Below are positions 33,466-42,502 of a DNA stretch of 64,000 bases, one piece after another (within the stretch, counting starts at the first letter, position 1; each line of letters begins with the position of its first letter). The notes below the pieces were generated by a model. It had not been told where the DNA came from, searched no databases, and was given only the letters and a program-made list of their open reading frames with translations. The stretch comes from JAFTYO01 sp045611785 (GTDB taxonomy: Bacteria > Pseudomonadota > Alphaproteobacteria > RF32 > CAG-239), in contig JAZKXV010000026.1 of the NCBI GenBank assembly GCA_045611785.1, positions 29,235 through 93,234 of the forward strand. The letters are read 5' to 3'. Both the position numbers and the translations under genes were made by a program.

Positions 33466-33858
33466 CAATTGAACCGTTCCTTACCTCCTTTCGGATCTCG
33501 AAACGATTTGTTTTAGACAACAACAAATCCCTAGGAGTTTTTACTCTTACATACTTGTTGTTTTGGTTAATATAATTATAGGAATAATGTTCATAGATTT
33601 TTGCAAATATACTATTTTTTAAATAACCAGTCAATATTTTTTATATTATACAATATATTCATATTTTGATTTTCAAGCTGACTATCAGAATAAGTTTTAC
33701 AAAATCTCTAGCTTATACATTGCATTGACAATAGTATTTTTATTGGTTATAAAAAAAGAAAACATAGAACAAAATCCAATTTTGTAACCAAAGCCTTATA
33801 TCAAAGCATATAACATCGAAAGCCGAGGACTGATTACAATAAATAAAGGAATAAAATT
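33466..33858. other. Intergenic, nothing identified
   Basis: AT-rich. A 61-codon minus-strand open frame (33449-33634) is present but has no family resemblance and overlaps the HAD start. Confidence 0.4.
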
Positions 33859-35622
33859 GTGAATATTAAACCATTTCCGAAAACAGCTTTCAAATATTTA
33901 CTTCATGAATGCATTCTGCCTTATAAATGGGTTTTTATTATCTGTATGTTGCTGGTATTTGCTGAAACAAGCGTATCGAACTTTATAAACTGGTTGTTGG
34001 CTCAATTTGTAGAAAACATTAAATCAGGCGCAAATCTTGAAACATTAAATCAAGCATTATTTATTATAGGAACCATTGTTGTATGTAACATCATCAACAT
34101 CTTTTTACCCAAACAAGTTTTAATGTATCGGCAAAAACACCTATATTTTCCCATAGAGGAAAGAATATATTCTCGTGCCCTGGAGTATATTTTCGGACAC
34201 TCGATAAATTATATTATCAATAAACAAACCGGAAACCTACTTGCAAAAACCTGTCAAATTAACTCATTACAACCTACATTTTCAGTTATAATCACACAAT
34301 TTTGGTGGTTAATCAGTGATATTGGCATAAAAATTTTTTTACTATCTGTTATCAATATTTGGCTTGGTATTTTATTTGTTATCTGCGCTGCAATAGTTGC
34401 TTTGGTAAATTACTATGCCAATAAGCAAAGTGATAGACTTAATCAAATGCAAAGCAAAGCTGAAGCTTTATATTCTGGTTGGTTAGTTGATGCAATTTCA
34501 AATATTCGTTTGGTTAAACAGTTTAATCGCATAGAATATGAGAAAAAACGCTTATCTACCCTTTTACAACAATATATAAAAATCAAAGCAAAAAACATGC
34601 TGATTTGGTTTGCTTCTTACACAAAAGTTGGATGTTTTATACATTTATGTTCTGTTATAATGCTAACATTTTCTGTTTATTTATGGAGCAAATCCTTAAT
34701 AAAAATCGGAGATATTGTCTTTGTTCTCTTAACCTTAAACAGTGGCTTTATGTGGATGATGGAATTATGTATACACTATCGCAGACTTCAAAATAGTTTG
34801 GCATATATACAATCAGGTTTAGAACCGTTTATAGAAAAGCACGAAATTGAGGACTTACCTGATGCTAAAACACTAAAAATAAAAAAAGGCACAATAGAAT
34901 TTAAAAATATCAGTTTTGCTTATTCAGAACAAAGCAGAATTTTTGATGGTTTCAATTTAAGTATCAAAGCCAAAGAAAAAGTCGGAATTGTAGGTTTATC
35001 AGGCAACGGCAAAACAACGCTGATAAATCTTTTGCAACGAGCTTATGATATACAAGAAGGACAAATTTTAATTGACGGACAAGATATTAAAACCGTTACT
35101 CAAACAAGTTTACATCAAAACTTGGCAATAATACCGCAAGAAACTATATTATTTCATCGCAGCTTAAAAGAAAACATTGGATACGGAATTAAAACAACAG
35201 ATAAAAAAATAAAACAAGCGGCCAAAATTGCTTGTGCAGATGACTTTATCAAAGCCCTGCCCGATGGTTATAATTCGATAGTTGGCGACAGAGGTTGCAA
35301 ACTATCCGGTGGCGAACGCCAACGAATTGCAATTGCAAGAGCCGTCCTTAGAAACTCTCCGATATTGATTTTAGATGAAGCAACATCATCTCTTGACAGC
35401 CAATCTGAAAGTATTGTTGCCGAAGCCATCAACAACTTGCTTAGAAACCAAACAGTTATAGCAATTGCACACCGACTTTCAACATTAAAAAAAATGGATA
35501 GAATAGTATATTTAGAACAAGGCAAAATAACAGAAGCAGGCACATTTGATGAACTGGCAAAAAAGAAAAACGGTAAATTTGCCAAGCTATGGAAAATGCA
35601 ACAGTTAGAACAAGAGGATTAA
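33859..35622 (+). CDS. ABC exporter half-transporter (first of pair)
   Basis: 587 aa: a six-helix membrane domain (about 1-320), then an ATPase. Walker A GLSGNGKTT, Q-loop IPQETILFH, signature LSGGERQRIAIA, Walker B ILILDEATSSLDS and H-loop IAHRLST are all intact. MsbA/MdlA-like exporters move lipids, peptides or drugs outward. GTG start with AAAGGAA upstream. The stop is 4 bases before the next gene, an obvious partner. Confidence 0.92.
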   Translation: MNIKPFPKTAFKYLLHECILPYKWVFIICMLLVFAETSVSNFINWLLAQFVENIKSGANLETLNQALFIIGTIVVCNIINIFLPKQVLMYRQKHLYFPIEERIYSRALEYIFGHSINYIINKQTGNLLAKTCQINSLQPTFSVIITQFWWLISDIGIKIFLLSVINIWLGILFVICAAIVALVNYYANKQSDRLNQMQSKAEALYSGWLVDAISNIRLVKQFNRIEYEKKRLSTLLQQYIKIKAKNMLIWFASYTKVGCFIHLCSVIMLTFSVYLWSKSLIKIGDIVFVLLTLNSGFMWMMELCIHYRRLQNSLAYIQSGLEPFIEKHEIEDLPDAKTLKIKKGTIEFKNISFAYSEQSRIFDGFNLSIKAKEKVGIVGLSGNGKTTLINLLQRAYDIQEGQILIDGQDIKTVTQTSLHQNLAIIPQETILFHRSLKENIGYGIKTTDKKIKQAAKIACADDFIKALPDGYNSIVGDRGCKLSGGERQRIAIARAVLRNSPILILDEATSSLDSQSESIVAEAINNLLRNQTVIAIAHRLSTLKKMDRIVYLEQGKITEAGTFDELAKKKNGKFAKLWKMQQLEQED

Positions 35623-35625
35623 GCC

Positions 35626-37398
35626 ATGAAGTTATTTAAAAATATGCTTAATATACGCAAAGTTGAAGCTCATCCTCTGTTGTTTATTTGGGAAACTTTG
35701 TATGGTGTGAGAAAGTGGCTTATTATCTGTATGACTTTAGCTTTTTGCTTACAGTTAATGAAAATTTACGTTCCTGTATTTTTTTCAGATATGATTAATT
35801 ATTTTGCTAAAATAACACCGCAAGAGTTTGCTTGGAGTAAAATGTGGTATTTTCTGGCTCTGATTTTTGCTTCTTATGTTGGACAGTCGGTATTTAGAAT
35901 GATACGAGAATTACTTGAGGAAAATGCTGTACGTAATGTTATGGATGCAAAAATAAAATTGTTTGCAGTAGATTATTTAGCTAAACATTCGGAAAATTAT
36001 TTTTCATCGCAAAAAGCCGGTCAACTGGCACAAAAAGTAACAACCTGTGCAGAGAAAGCCATTCGTGTACAAGGAATCCTTTCAAGACTCTACAGCAACT
36101 TTTTTCTTGTTATAATAAATTTCTATTTTATTGGCTGTGTCAGTTTATGGTTTTTGTTCTTAGTGGTTATTCTCGGCTCAATTTCAGCGTTTACTTCTTA
36201 TAAATCAAGTTTTAAATTGCGTGATTTAAACAAAAAAACTGACGATATGCTTGATAATTTTAAAGGTGTTTTAGCAGATAGCATTGGTAATGCATTAAAC
36301 ATAAAGGCAGGAGGCTGTGAAAATTTTGAAATTTCTTTTGTGAAAAATATTTTTAATAAATATAAACTTGCTCGTTTTGCAGCTATGAATAAATTTCAAA
36401 ACAACATTCGTCTTCAGCAAACAATGGTATGCTTATTTGAAATTTGCGCAATGCTATTATTAATCAAACAATGGTATTATAGCGAAATCAGTATTGGCGA
36501 AGTAACATTAGTTTTAGTATTAATGAATTCTGTTTTATCTGCATTTTCAGCCGTTTTTAATAATTTAAGCGAATTAAACACCTGCTTGGGAGCTTTGCAG
36601 TCAGCAATGTCTCCATTCATCATTAAACACGAAATTACCGACACTCCAAATGCTAAACCGCTCAAAATTAATGGTGGTGAAATAGAATTTAAAGACGTAA
36701 AATTTAGTTATGAGAATAAAAAAGTTTTCAGTAAGCTGTCATTTAAAATTAAGGCAGGAGAAAAAGTCGGTATTGTTGGAGCTTCCGGCAGCGGTAAATC
36801 GACACTTATCAATCTGTTACAACGCTCATATGAATTGAAAAAAGGTAACATTTTAATAGATGGGCAAAATATTGCCGATGTTAAACAAAGCAGCCTTCAT
36901 GAAGCAATTGCACTCATTCCGCAAGATACATCTTTATTCCATCGAACGGTAAGCCAAAACATTTCCTATGGAAATCTTAAAGCTAAACAAAGTGAAATTG
37001 AGTATGCCGCAAAACAAGCTTATGCTAACGATTTTATTAAAAAATTACCCAAGGGTTATCAAACCCAAGTAGGCGAAAAAGGTGTTAAACTTTCGGGCGG
37101 ACAACGTCAACGCATAGCCATTGCTCGTGCTATTTTGAAAAACTCTCCTATATTATTGCTTGATGAAGCTACATCGGCATTAGATAGCAAATCTGAAAAA
37201 TACATTCAAAAAGCCATGAACCAATTAATGAAAAACAAAACGGTAATTGCAATTGCACATCGATTATCAACATTAAAAGAGATGGATAGAATTATTGTTT
37301 TAGATAACGGTAAAATAGTTGAGCAAGGTAAAATAGAAGAACTGCTTAAATCTGGCGGTCATTTTCAACATTTATGGGAAATACAAAATAAAAATTAA
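35626..37398 (+). CDS. ABC exporter half-transporter (second of pair)
   Basis: 590 aa with the same architecture. Walker A GASGSGKST, Q-loop IPQDTSLFH, signature LSGGQRQRIAIA, Walker B ILLLDEATSALDS, H-loop IAHRLST. Both nucleotide sites look catalytically complete in both partners, so this is not a degenerate-site heterodimer. GAGGAT Shine-Dalgarno overlaps the end of the first gene, so the two are coupled and probably form a heterodimer. Substrate unknown. Confidence 0.92.
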   Translation: MKLFKNMLNIRKVEAHPLLFIWETLYGVRKWLIICMTLAFCLQLMKIYVPVFFSDMINYFAKITPQEFAWSKMWYFLALIFASYVGQSVFRMIRELLEENAVRNVMDAKIKLFAVDYLAKHSENYFSSQKAGQLAQKVTTCAEKAIRVQGILSRLYSNFFLVIINFYFIGCVSLWFLFLVVILGSISAFTSYKSSFKLRDLNKKTDDMLDNFKGVLADSIGNALNIKAGGCENFEISFVKNIFNKYKLARFAAMNKFQNNIRLQQTMVCLFEICAMLLLIKQWYYSEISIGEVTLVLVLMNSVLSAFSAVFNNLSELNTCLGALQSAMSPFIIKHEITDTPNAKPLKINGGEIEFKDVKFSYENKKVFSKLSFKIKAGEKVGIVGASGSGKSTLINLLQRSYELKKGNILIDGQNIADVKQSSLHEAIALIPQDTSLFHRTVSQNISYGNLKAKQSEIEYAAKQAYANDFIKKLPKGYQTQVGEKGVKLSGGQRQRIAIARAILKNSPILLLDEATSALDSKSEKYIQKAMNQLMKNKTVIAIAHRLSTLKEMDRIIVLDNGKIVEQGKIEELLKSGGHFQHLWEIQNKN

Positions 37399-37472
37399 AA
37401 TTATGCAATTTAAGCAGATGCTTTGGAATAAAACAATTTGATTGCTTTAGACTAATCTGACAAACTTTTATA

Positions 37473-37500
37473 TTGAAAATATCCGATTTTATGATATAAT
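37473..37500 (+). promoter_or_regulatory. Promoter of the DUF218-like gene
   Basis: TTGAAA (37473-37478), 16-base spacer, perfect TATAAT (37495-37500). Leaves a ~130-nt leader before 37638. Confidence 0.7.
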
Positions 37501-37637
37501 TTAACCCTCAAATGAATTATTATTTAGGGTTTATGTATATCTATCATTATTTAACAGTCTAAACCAGACTTTTCACATATCGTACCTGATTAATGATTCG
37601 CCAGTGTGATTTTTATTAACTATTAATACATATCTAA

Positions 37638-38492
37638 ATGGAAAAATTTATGGCAGCGGCTGAGGTAATAAACCAAGCCTACAATGTGGAGTCAACATTT
37701 GACGAAACAAAACATTACGATTACATGGTTGTATACGATGACGACATCACAGCCATTCTGAAATCTATCGGTGCGTACAAGAAAGTCAAAGCTAACAACC
37801 CTGCCGCTAAATTAGTGGTAGTTGGTGGTGAAGGTCTTCTTGCTACTGCGTTTGCAGTTATGAGATTTTCACTTAAAGTTAGAGGTAAAAAATCTTATGA
37901 CTTGAAAAAGGAGAGTGAAGCAGGACGTCTTAAGCGAGTTGCTATGTCACTTGGTGTCCCTGAAGATGAAATCATTGTTCTCGACAAGGGGCGTAACACA
38001 ACAGAGAACTTGCAAGCAATTTCCGAGTTATGCCAGAACAAAATGGCTTTGGTTGTTTCAACTCAGAGACTAGCTATGGTCTTCCGTCAAAGTGCTGATT
38101 TTCAGTGCAATGAAGAACCGTACAAACATGGTTGCTTCCACCTTGATTATGACATGTTCGTAATTAAGGAAACAGTTGCAGAAACTCTGCACTGGTACAA
38201 TTTTCAAGCCGCCGGCAACGGTCGTGTAGCCTTGCATTTGTATGCTTCATTGGTTCGTCGTTTTGACGTTTACGACGGTAAATTCTTACGCAAACCGTTT
38301 GAAGCTGATGAAGCAACTAAGAAAGCTGATGCAATCTTGCGTAATCGCTTCTTGATTAAGCAAAGAGTTACCGGTTTTAAAAAGATTCGTGCAATGCTAC
38401 AGTACTTGCCAATTGTTTGGGATATCTTCTGGCATGCAGAAGACTACTTAAATGATGAGTTCTGTGCAATACTCGATGCCGAACACGTTTAG
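37638..38492 (+). CDS. DUF218-like (YdcF/SanA type) protein
   Basis: 284 aa. Pattern typical of DUF218: VVYDDD...AILKSI, LVVVGGEGLLATAF, EAGRLKRVAMSLGVPEDEIIVLDKGRNTTENLQA, then VVSTQRLAMVFRQ (the position of the usual S-xx-H-xxR). No signal peptide, unlike SanA/ElyC, so probably cytosolic. Clearly more GC-rich than the ABC genes before it and lacks a Shine-Dalgarno. Confidence 0.75.
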   Translation: MEKFMAAAEVINQAYNVESTFDETKHYDYMVVYDDDITAILKSIGAYKKVKANNPAAKLVVVGGEGLLATAFAVMRFSLKVRGKKSYDLKKESEAGRLKRVAMSLGVPEDEIIVLDKGRNTTENLQAISELCQNKMALVVSTQRLAMVFRQSADFQCNEEPYKHGCFHLDYDMFVIKETVAETLHWYNFQAAGNGRVALHLYASLVRRFDVYDGKFLRKPFEADEATKKADAILRNRFLIKQRVTGFKKIRAMLQYLPIVWDIFWHAEDYLNDEFCAILDAEHV

Positions 38493-38526
38493 ACAACAAA
38501 ATGCCGTGATTAATTCATGACATTAA

Positions 38527-38603
38527 AGATGCTGATTTTGCTCACAATTGCAAAATAAGCATCTACCTTTCAAGCGACAGATTTCAAATCTGTCGTTTTT
38601 TTT
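38527..38603 (+). terminator. Double hairpin terminator
   Basis: First hairpin AGATGCT...AGCATCT with inner ATTTTGC / GCAAAAT (38527-38564), then a perfect CGACAGATTT-c-AAATCTGTCG (38575-38595) followed by eight T's. Confidence 0.9.
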
Positions 38604-38624
38604 ATTTTGTATTCTAATTTAATA

Positions 38625-38653
38625 TTGTATTTTCTTCAATTTCGTATTATAAT
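38625..38653 (+). promoter_or_regulatory. Promoter of the gene at 38775
   Basis: TTGTAT (38625-38630), 17-base spacer, perfect TATAAT (38648-38653). A ~115-nt leader follows. Confidence 0.6.
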
Positions 38654-38774
38654 TAAAGGGCTTAATAATTATTAAGATATATTGTGTAGTTTTCATTGAT
38701 GTGTGGTTTTACCATATATTGAAAACATTACACTTAGTAACGATACTATGGTTAAACTTTAATATATCACTACA

Positions 38775-40028
38775 ATGAGAAAAACTATTGAGAAGGTCCT
38801 CATGGACAATGGCTATGGTTGCAATGCTACAATCAGAGAGACAGTAGCAATGGAAGTTTTAAATCAGTTCGGTTCTCTTCCTCAGCCTCACAAACTAAAT
38901 TTGAAGGAATGGTCTAAAGTTATAAGCTATGCAATCGAAGTAGGCGGTTGTCAGCACGGTACAGAATTTTCGTATCAAAATGCTCAAGGAACGCTCTCTG
39001 TTGCAAAGGTTTTTGATTTGTATCAAATCCCTAAGGGCTTAGTTAATCCTTTCCTTGTTTGCTTTTCCGGTTACATGCCGGCAGCAATCTACACTATGGA
39101 AGCTTTAAGAGCTTATCACACAAAGTTCAACGAAAAGCTTCCGGTATTTGCCACAGGCAAAGGAGGTAATAAAGGGCTTTTTGCTAACGTATTCAACAGA
39201 GAAGCCGGTGTTATGATTAAAACAGAAGCAGAAGCATACATGCGCATTATGTCGCAGATTGAACCTGCAGATGAAATTTGTAAATACCAACGACAGGTTG
39301 AAGATACTGATACACAAGGTAATTTTGCCGAGATGTATCAGTTAGCAAAAGCACAGAACCTTAGTGAAGTAACTTTCATTATGTGTACAGGTCAGCCTTG
39401 GTATACCAAGCGTCTCTTGGCTGAAGGAATGCTAGAGTTCGGCAAACCGGAATACTCTGACATTAAGGTCAATTTGGTAGTTCTCGATTGCCCTTTGACA
39501 CTAGACAGCTTGACACCTGAAGGTCATTTAAGCGAGTTGATGCTCGGCTACATTGCCGCATCTTTGGGTCCATTATTAAAAGACACATGTCCGCTTGATG
39601 AACCAGACTTCACAAAAGAAAGATACTTACTTCCAGGCGTAGCTGAGGCCGATTGGAGTATTTTTGAAAAGCTTATCACATTCTACTCAAACATGGGTTG
39701 GAATAACTATCAGGAGTTGCTTTATGGCGTTGACCATGAGACAGCCGTGTACAATGTCATAATGGCAGATTTACGTGCACGCGCATCGTTTACACCTGAG
39801 ATGTATGAAGAGTCTATCAAACACGACATCGACAAGTATTTACGCTTCCCAAGAGCAAATCGGCAGAAGTTATTTTGCAGAAGGGTCTACCTAAAGATGA
39901 GATGTATTGAAAACCATCGTAGCCACACAAAGTACGGTGACGTTTCGTACCTGATATACAAATCCTTTCCGGAGGAGTATTGTGGTTGGGAGACAAGTGG
40001 TTGGAATGACACAGAAAATCATTTTTAG
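38775..40028 (+). CDS. DUF218-like protein, longer paralogue
   Basis: 417 aa. Shows LVCFSGYMPAAIYTMEALRAYHTKF, LPVFATGKGGNKGLF and TEAEAYMRIM, the same order as DUF218 proteins. The next part, TFIMCTGQPWYTKRLLAEGML, is equivalent to the ST-x-P-x-H-x-R region. Longer than the family's ~200-280 aa, with an extra C-terminal helical part. SD-less and GC-rich like its neighbour at 37638, so the pair may have arrived together. Function unknown; DUF218 members are linked to envelope maintenance. Confidence 0.65.
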   Translation: MRKTIEKVLMDNGYGCNATIRETVAMEVLNQFGSLPQPHKLNLKEWSKVISYAIEVGGCQHGTEFSYQNAQGTLSVAKVFDLYQIPKGLVNPFLVCFSGYMPAAIYTMEALRAYHTKFNEKLPVFATGKGGNKGLFANVFNREAGVMIKTEAEAYMRIMSQIEPADEICKYQRQVEDTDTQGNFAEMYQLAKAQNLSEVTFIMCTGQPWYTKRLLAEGMLEFGKPEYSDIKVNLVVLDCPLTLDSLTPEGHLSELMLGYIAASLGPLLKDTCPLDEPDFTKERYLLPGVAEADWSIFEKLITFYSNMGWNNYQELLYGVDHETAVYNVIMADLRARASFTPEMYEESIKHDIDKYLRFPRANRQKLFCRRVYLKMRCIENHRSHTKYGDVSYLIYKSFPEEYCGWETSGWNDTENHF

Positions 40029-40045
40029 TTGCAAACACAGTCAAT

Positions 40046-40082
40046 AAAAAAAACAGTGCTCCGCAAGGGCACTGTTTTTTTG
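40046..40082 (+). terminator. Terminator
   Basis: ACAGTGC / GCACTGT stem flanked by an A-run and seven T's. Confidence 0.9.
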
Positions 40083-40087
40083 TTACA

Positions 40088-40120
40088 TAAAAAGCTACCA
40101 AGTGATTGGTAGCTTTTAAA
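40088..40120 (-). terminator. Terminator of the 79-aa gene
   Basis: AAAGCTACCAA / TTGGTAGCTTTT hairpin, directly after the minus-strand stop codon. Confidence 0.75.
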
Positions 40121-40355
40121 AATCAAACTCTTCAAGGTTAGCCAAATCAGTAAGATTTGGGTCATCCACATTGAAGACATCTCCAGAGTACTTATCGGCC
40201 AAATAAGTCTCATTTATCACAAAACCAGCAAGAGGTAAAATATTCTTTCCGGAAATGATATAGAGAGCAGTGGCAGGATAAATACTTTCAAGCTTAACCT
40301 GTTTAGAAGTTAATACTATCTGTATTAGTTCTTCCTTTGTGTAAATCTTTTTCAT
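40116..40355 (-). CDS. Small unknown protein
   Basis: 79 aa, soluble, acidic C-terminus (DDPNLTDLANLEEFDF). AAGGT Shine-Dalgarno at good spacing and its own terminator support a real gene. No family recognised. Confidence 0.6.
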   Translation of the reverse strand: MKKIYTKEELIQIVLTSKQVKLESIYPATALYIISGKNILPLAGFVINETYLADKYSGDVFNVDDPNLTDLANLEEFDF

Positions 40356-40383
40356 CGTAGTACCTTAATAATTAGTTTGTACC

Positions 40384-41640
40384 TTAAATGCTATTTGATT
40401 TTCCCCTCATTGTCAAGCGATTTTGTTCTAAAAGAGCTACTTGGACTTTTTCAGGTTCTGTATAAGATGTTCCTCTGGCATCTTGAACTTTTTTCATCAT
40501 ATTTTGTATGCTTATTAATAACAATGCATGATCTTTTACAGCTCTTGCTTTTCTTTTTGAAGTTTTAAGTATGCCACCACGCAAAGATACTTCATGTATA
40601 GTTCCGTCAGGAAGAGATACCGAATATCCATCTACTCCACGTTCTTCAAGCTTACTCACACAATGAGATGCCAACATATCTTTTTCGTTAACTGTAAAAT
40701 AGTATCGACCATTGATGGTATGACTTTCATTTGTCATATTTGCCCCGATACTTTCTTGCAATTTACGAGATCCTTCGTTTAATTGGTTGCACTTAACTAC
40801 AACATGTTTTCCTTTATCTCCTTCAGAGAGTAAGAAATTATATAATGCACTAAGTGTTACGGCATAAATTTCACTACCACGTCCCTTACCCTGACAAGAT
40901 GTATCAATAAACAACCCCGGATCTCCAACGCAAACTTGAGTAATAGGTTGTCCCTTATCATCATAATCCACAACAAATTCTGTTGCTTTAGTTGAAATTC
41001 GAGATATTCCTACAACTTGTTGCGTCTCTTTGTCAGTAATTTTAAAATATAAAGTACCACTATCCTCATCTTCATTAGCAGAAACACCGGTTTGTACATA
41101 CCTTTGCACCGGATCAAACCATAACTGCTCTTCAGGCACCTGCCCGATTTTTGACATATCAGGTTTTAAAAATTGAATATTATAATGCCAATCATCTATA
41201 GGTATCGGAGGTTTCAAATTTTCATTTTGAATTTGTGTTAAGTCTATATCTTTAAGTTTTTGCAAAGCATCTTTATCATTTTCAAAGTCAACACCTAATT
41301 TAGTTTTGCATTCTTGTATAATTTGCTGTCTGTATTTTTGTGCTCTAATTTTGCTTGCTTCAAGAAAATGCTCAAGTATTTGTTCTTGAGTGGCATCTTT
41401 TAACTGTGTATCGATTTTTTGAGAACCTGAAGCATTTGCCTTTATTTGCTCTTGTTTTGCAAGAAAAAGCTCCATATCTTTTTTAGCAATATTTCTGATA
41501 TAAACTTCTAGTTTCTTTTCATTTAATAAAAGCTCTACAGTATCTTTCCAAGTCATACGCCTACTAATCTGAGCGAAGCATTTTACATCATCCTCAGCTG
41601 TAATCTTTTCCATTATAAAACGACTTGTTTCAATTTTCAT
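40384..41640 (-). CDS. GNAT-type acetyltransferase with a long N-terminal extension
   Basis: 418 aa. A central GNAT core spans about residues 190-310. It contains a TQQVVGISRIS beta-strand pair, then IDTSCQGKGRGSEIYAVTL, where QGKGRG is the acetyl-CoA phosphate loop, and VVVKCNQLNEGSRKLQESIGA. The N-terminal ~150 residues are helical and charged, and a ~100-residue C-terminal region follows; neither is recognised. Start chosen at the second methionine with GAAGGGA upstream. Substrate unknown; the size is unusual for a simple metabolite GNAT, so a protein substrate or effector role is possible. Confidence 0.7.
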   Translation of the reverse strand: MKIETSRFIMEKITAEDDVKCFAQISRRMTWKDTVELLLNEKKLEVYIRNIAKKDMELFLAKQEQIKANASGSQKIDTQLKDATQEQILEHFLEASKIRAQKYRQQIIQECKTKLGVDFENDKDALQKLKDIDLTQIQNENLKPPIPIDDWHYNIQFLKPDMSKIGQVPEEQLWFDPVQRYVQTGVSANEDEDSGTLYFKITDKETQQVVGISRISTKATEFVVDYDDKGQPITQVCVGDPGLFIDTSCQGKGRGSEIYAVTLSALYNFLLSEGDKGKHVVVKCNQLNEGSRKLQESIGANMTNESHTINGRYYFTVNEKDMLASHCVSKLEERGVDGYSVSLPDGTIHEVSLRGGILKTSKRKARAVKDHALLLISIQNMMKKVQDARGTSYTEPEKVQVALLEQNRLTMRGKSNSI

Positions 41641-41726
41641 ATAAATCCCTTCAATAAATCCATATTTGTACAATTATAGCACAAAAAGATATTTTGTCAA
41701 CATTTATCAAAAGAAATAGAGGGGTT

Positions 41727-42209
41727 TTATATCCCCTCTAAATCTTCATCGCACTCATCGTCATATTCATCCTCATTAGCATCCGCTATAATTACCGGAT
41801 CATAAGCATTTTCTTTTACACGGTTATGAGTAGCCCAAGCATATAAAATAATTACTAAAATAAAGATAATTGTAAAATTTATTGAAGCACTGCCATTGTC
41901 ACCCTTAAAATATGTTTTTTTAATTTCTGAGGAAGATGCATTTCCTCTATAAAAAAAGACCTTATCGGCAGCATCAAATGAAAAAACAGTAACTGTTTCA
42001 CCTTCAAGCGGTTTTTCAAATTGTTTTACGCCATCTTTTAAGGTAAGCACACTATCAACAACATATGTTACTTTAGAATCAACCGAGCAAATATATTGCC
42101 CTTGAGTATCAACTTCAATCTCTGATTGACCGAGAACAACCGGATCAGCATACCAATCACATGATGTTAGTGAAAACACCACAACCAACAATAATAACAT
42201 TTTTTTCAT
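41727..42209 (-). CDS. Lipoprotein with C-terminal membrane segment
   Basis: 160 aa from the methionine that begins the signal KKMLLLLVVVFSLTSC (lipobox LTSC). A soluble middle is followed by a transmembrane helix (FTIIFILVIILYAWA) and a very acidic tail. It resembles the cassette-1 lipoprotein at 16402-16818 in motif order, so the two are probably diverged paralogues. SD-less start. Confidence 0.7.
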   Translation of the reverse strand: MKKMLLLLVVVFSLTSCDWYADPVVLGQSEIEVDTQGQYICSVDSKVTYVVDSVLTLKDGVKQFEKPLEGETVTVFSFDAADKVFFYRGNASSSEIKKTYFKGDNGSASINFTIIFILVIILYAWATHNRVKENAYDPVIIADANEDEYDDECDEDLEGI

Positions 42210-42502
42210 AATTTTTAGATATTTTAATGATACAATAATTTTTAATTGTATCAAGTATATATATTCTCGTTCAAAAATGCAATATGTAATTTTGCTTGAA
42301 ATTTACTTGAATTTATTTATTCTCTAATTACAAAAGAAAACGGTCTAGAAAACACTAATATATTTTTATGTACGATGATGATGTTGAAGAAGTAAAATTA
42401 AGGGTTTACAATATAAACTACCTTGCTTATCATTTTACAAAAATACGGTTTACTCCGTTAGAACAAAATAACAGTTAAAACAAAAAATAACATGAGGCTA
42501 AA

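Noticed and set aside
33449..33634. 61-codon minus-strand frame upstream of the HAD gene
   Set aside because: Overlaps the HAD start, no ribosome-binding site of its own, no recognisable family.
33859..37398. Heterodimeric ABC exporter with one degenerate ATP site
   Set aside because: Walker A, Walker B glutamate, signature and H-loop look complete in both subunits.
42368..42478. 36-codon ORF upstream of the AI-2E transporter
   Set aside because: No Shine-Dalgarno, no hydrophobic or conserved pattern; AT-rich intergenic DNA readily gives such frames.
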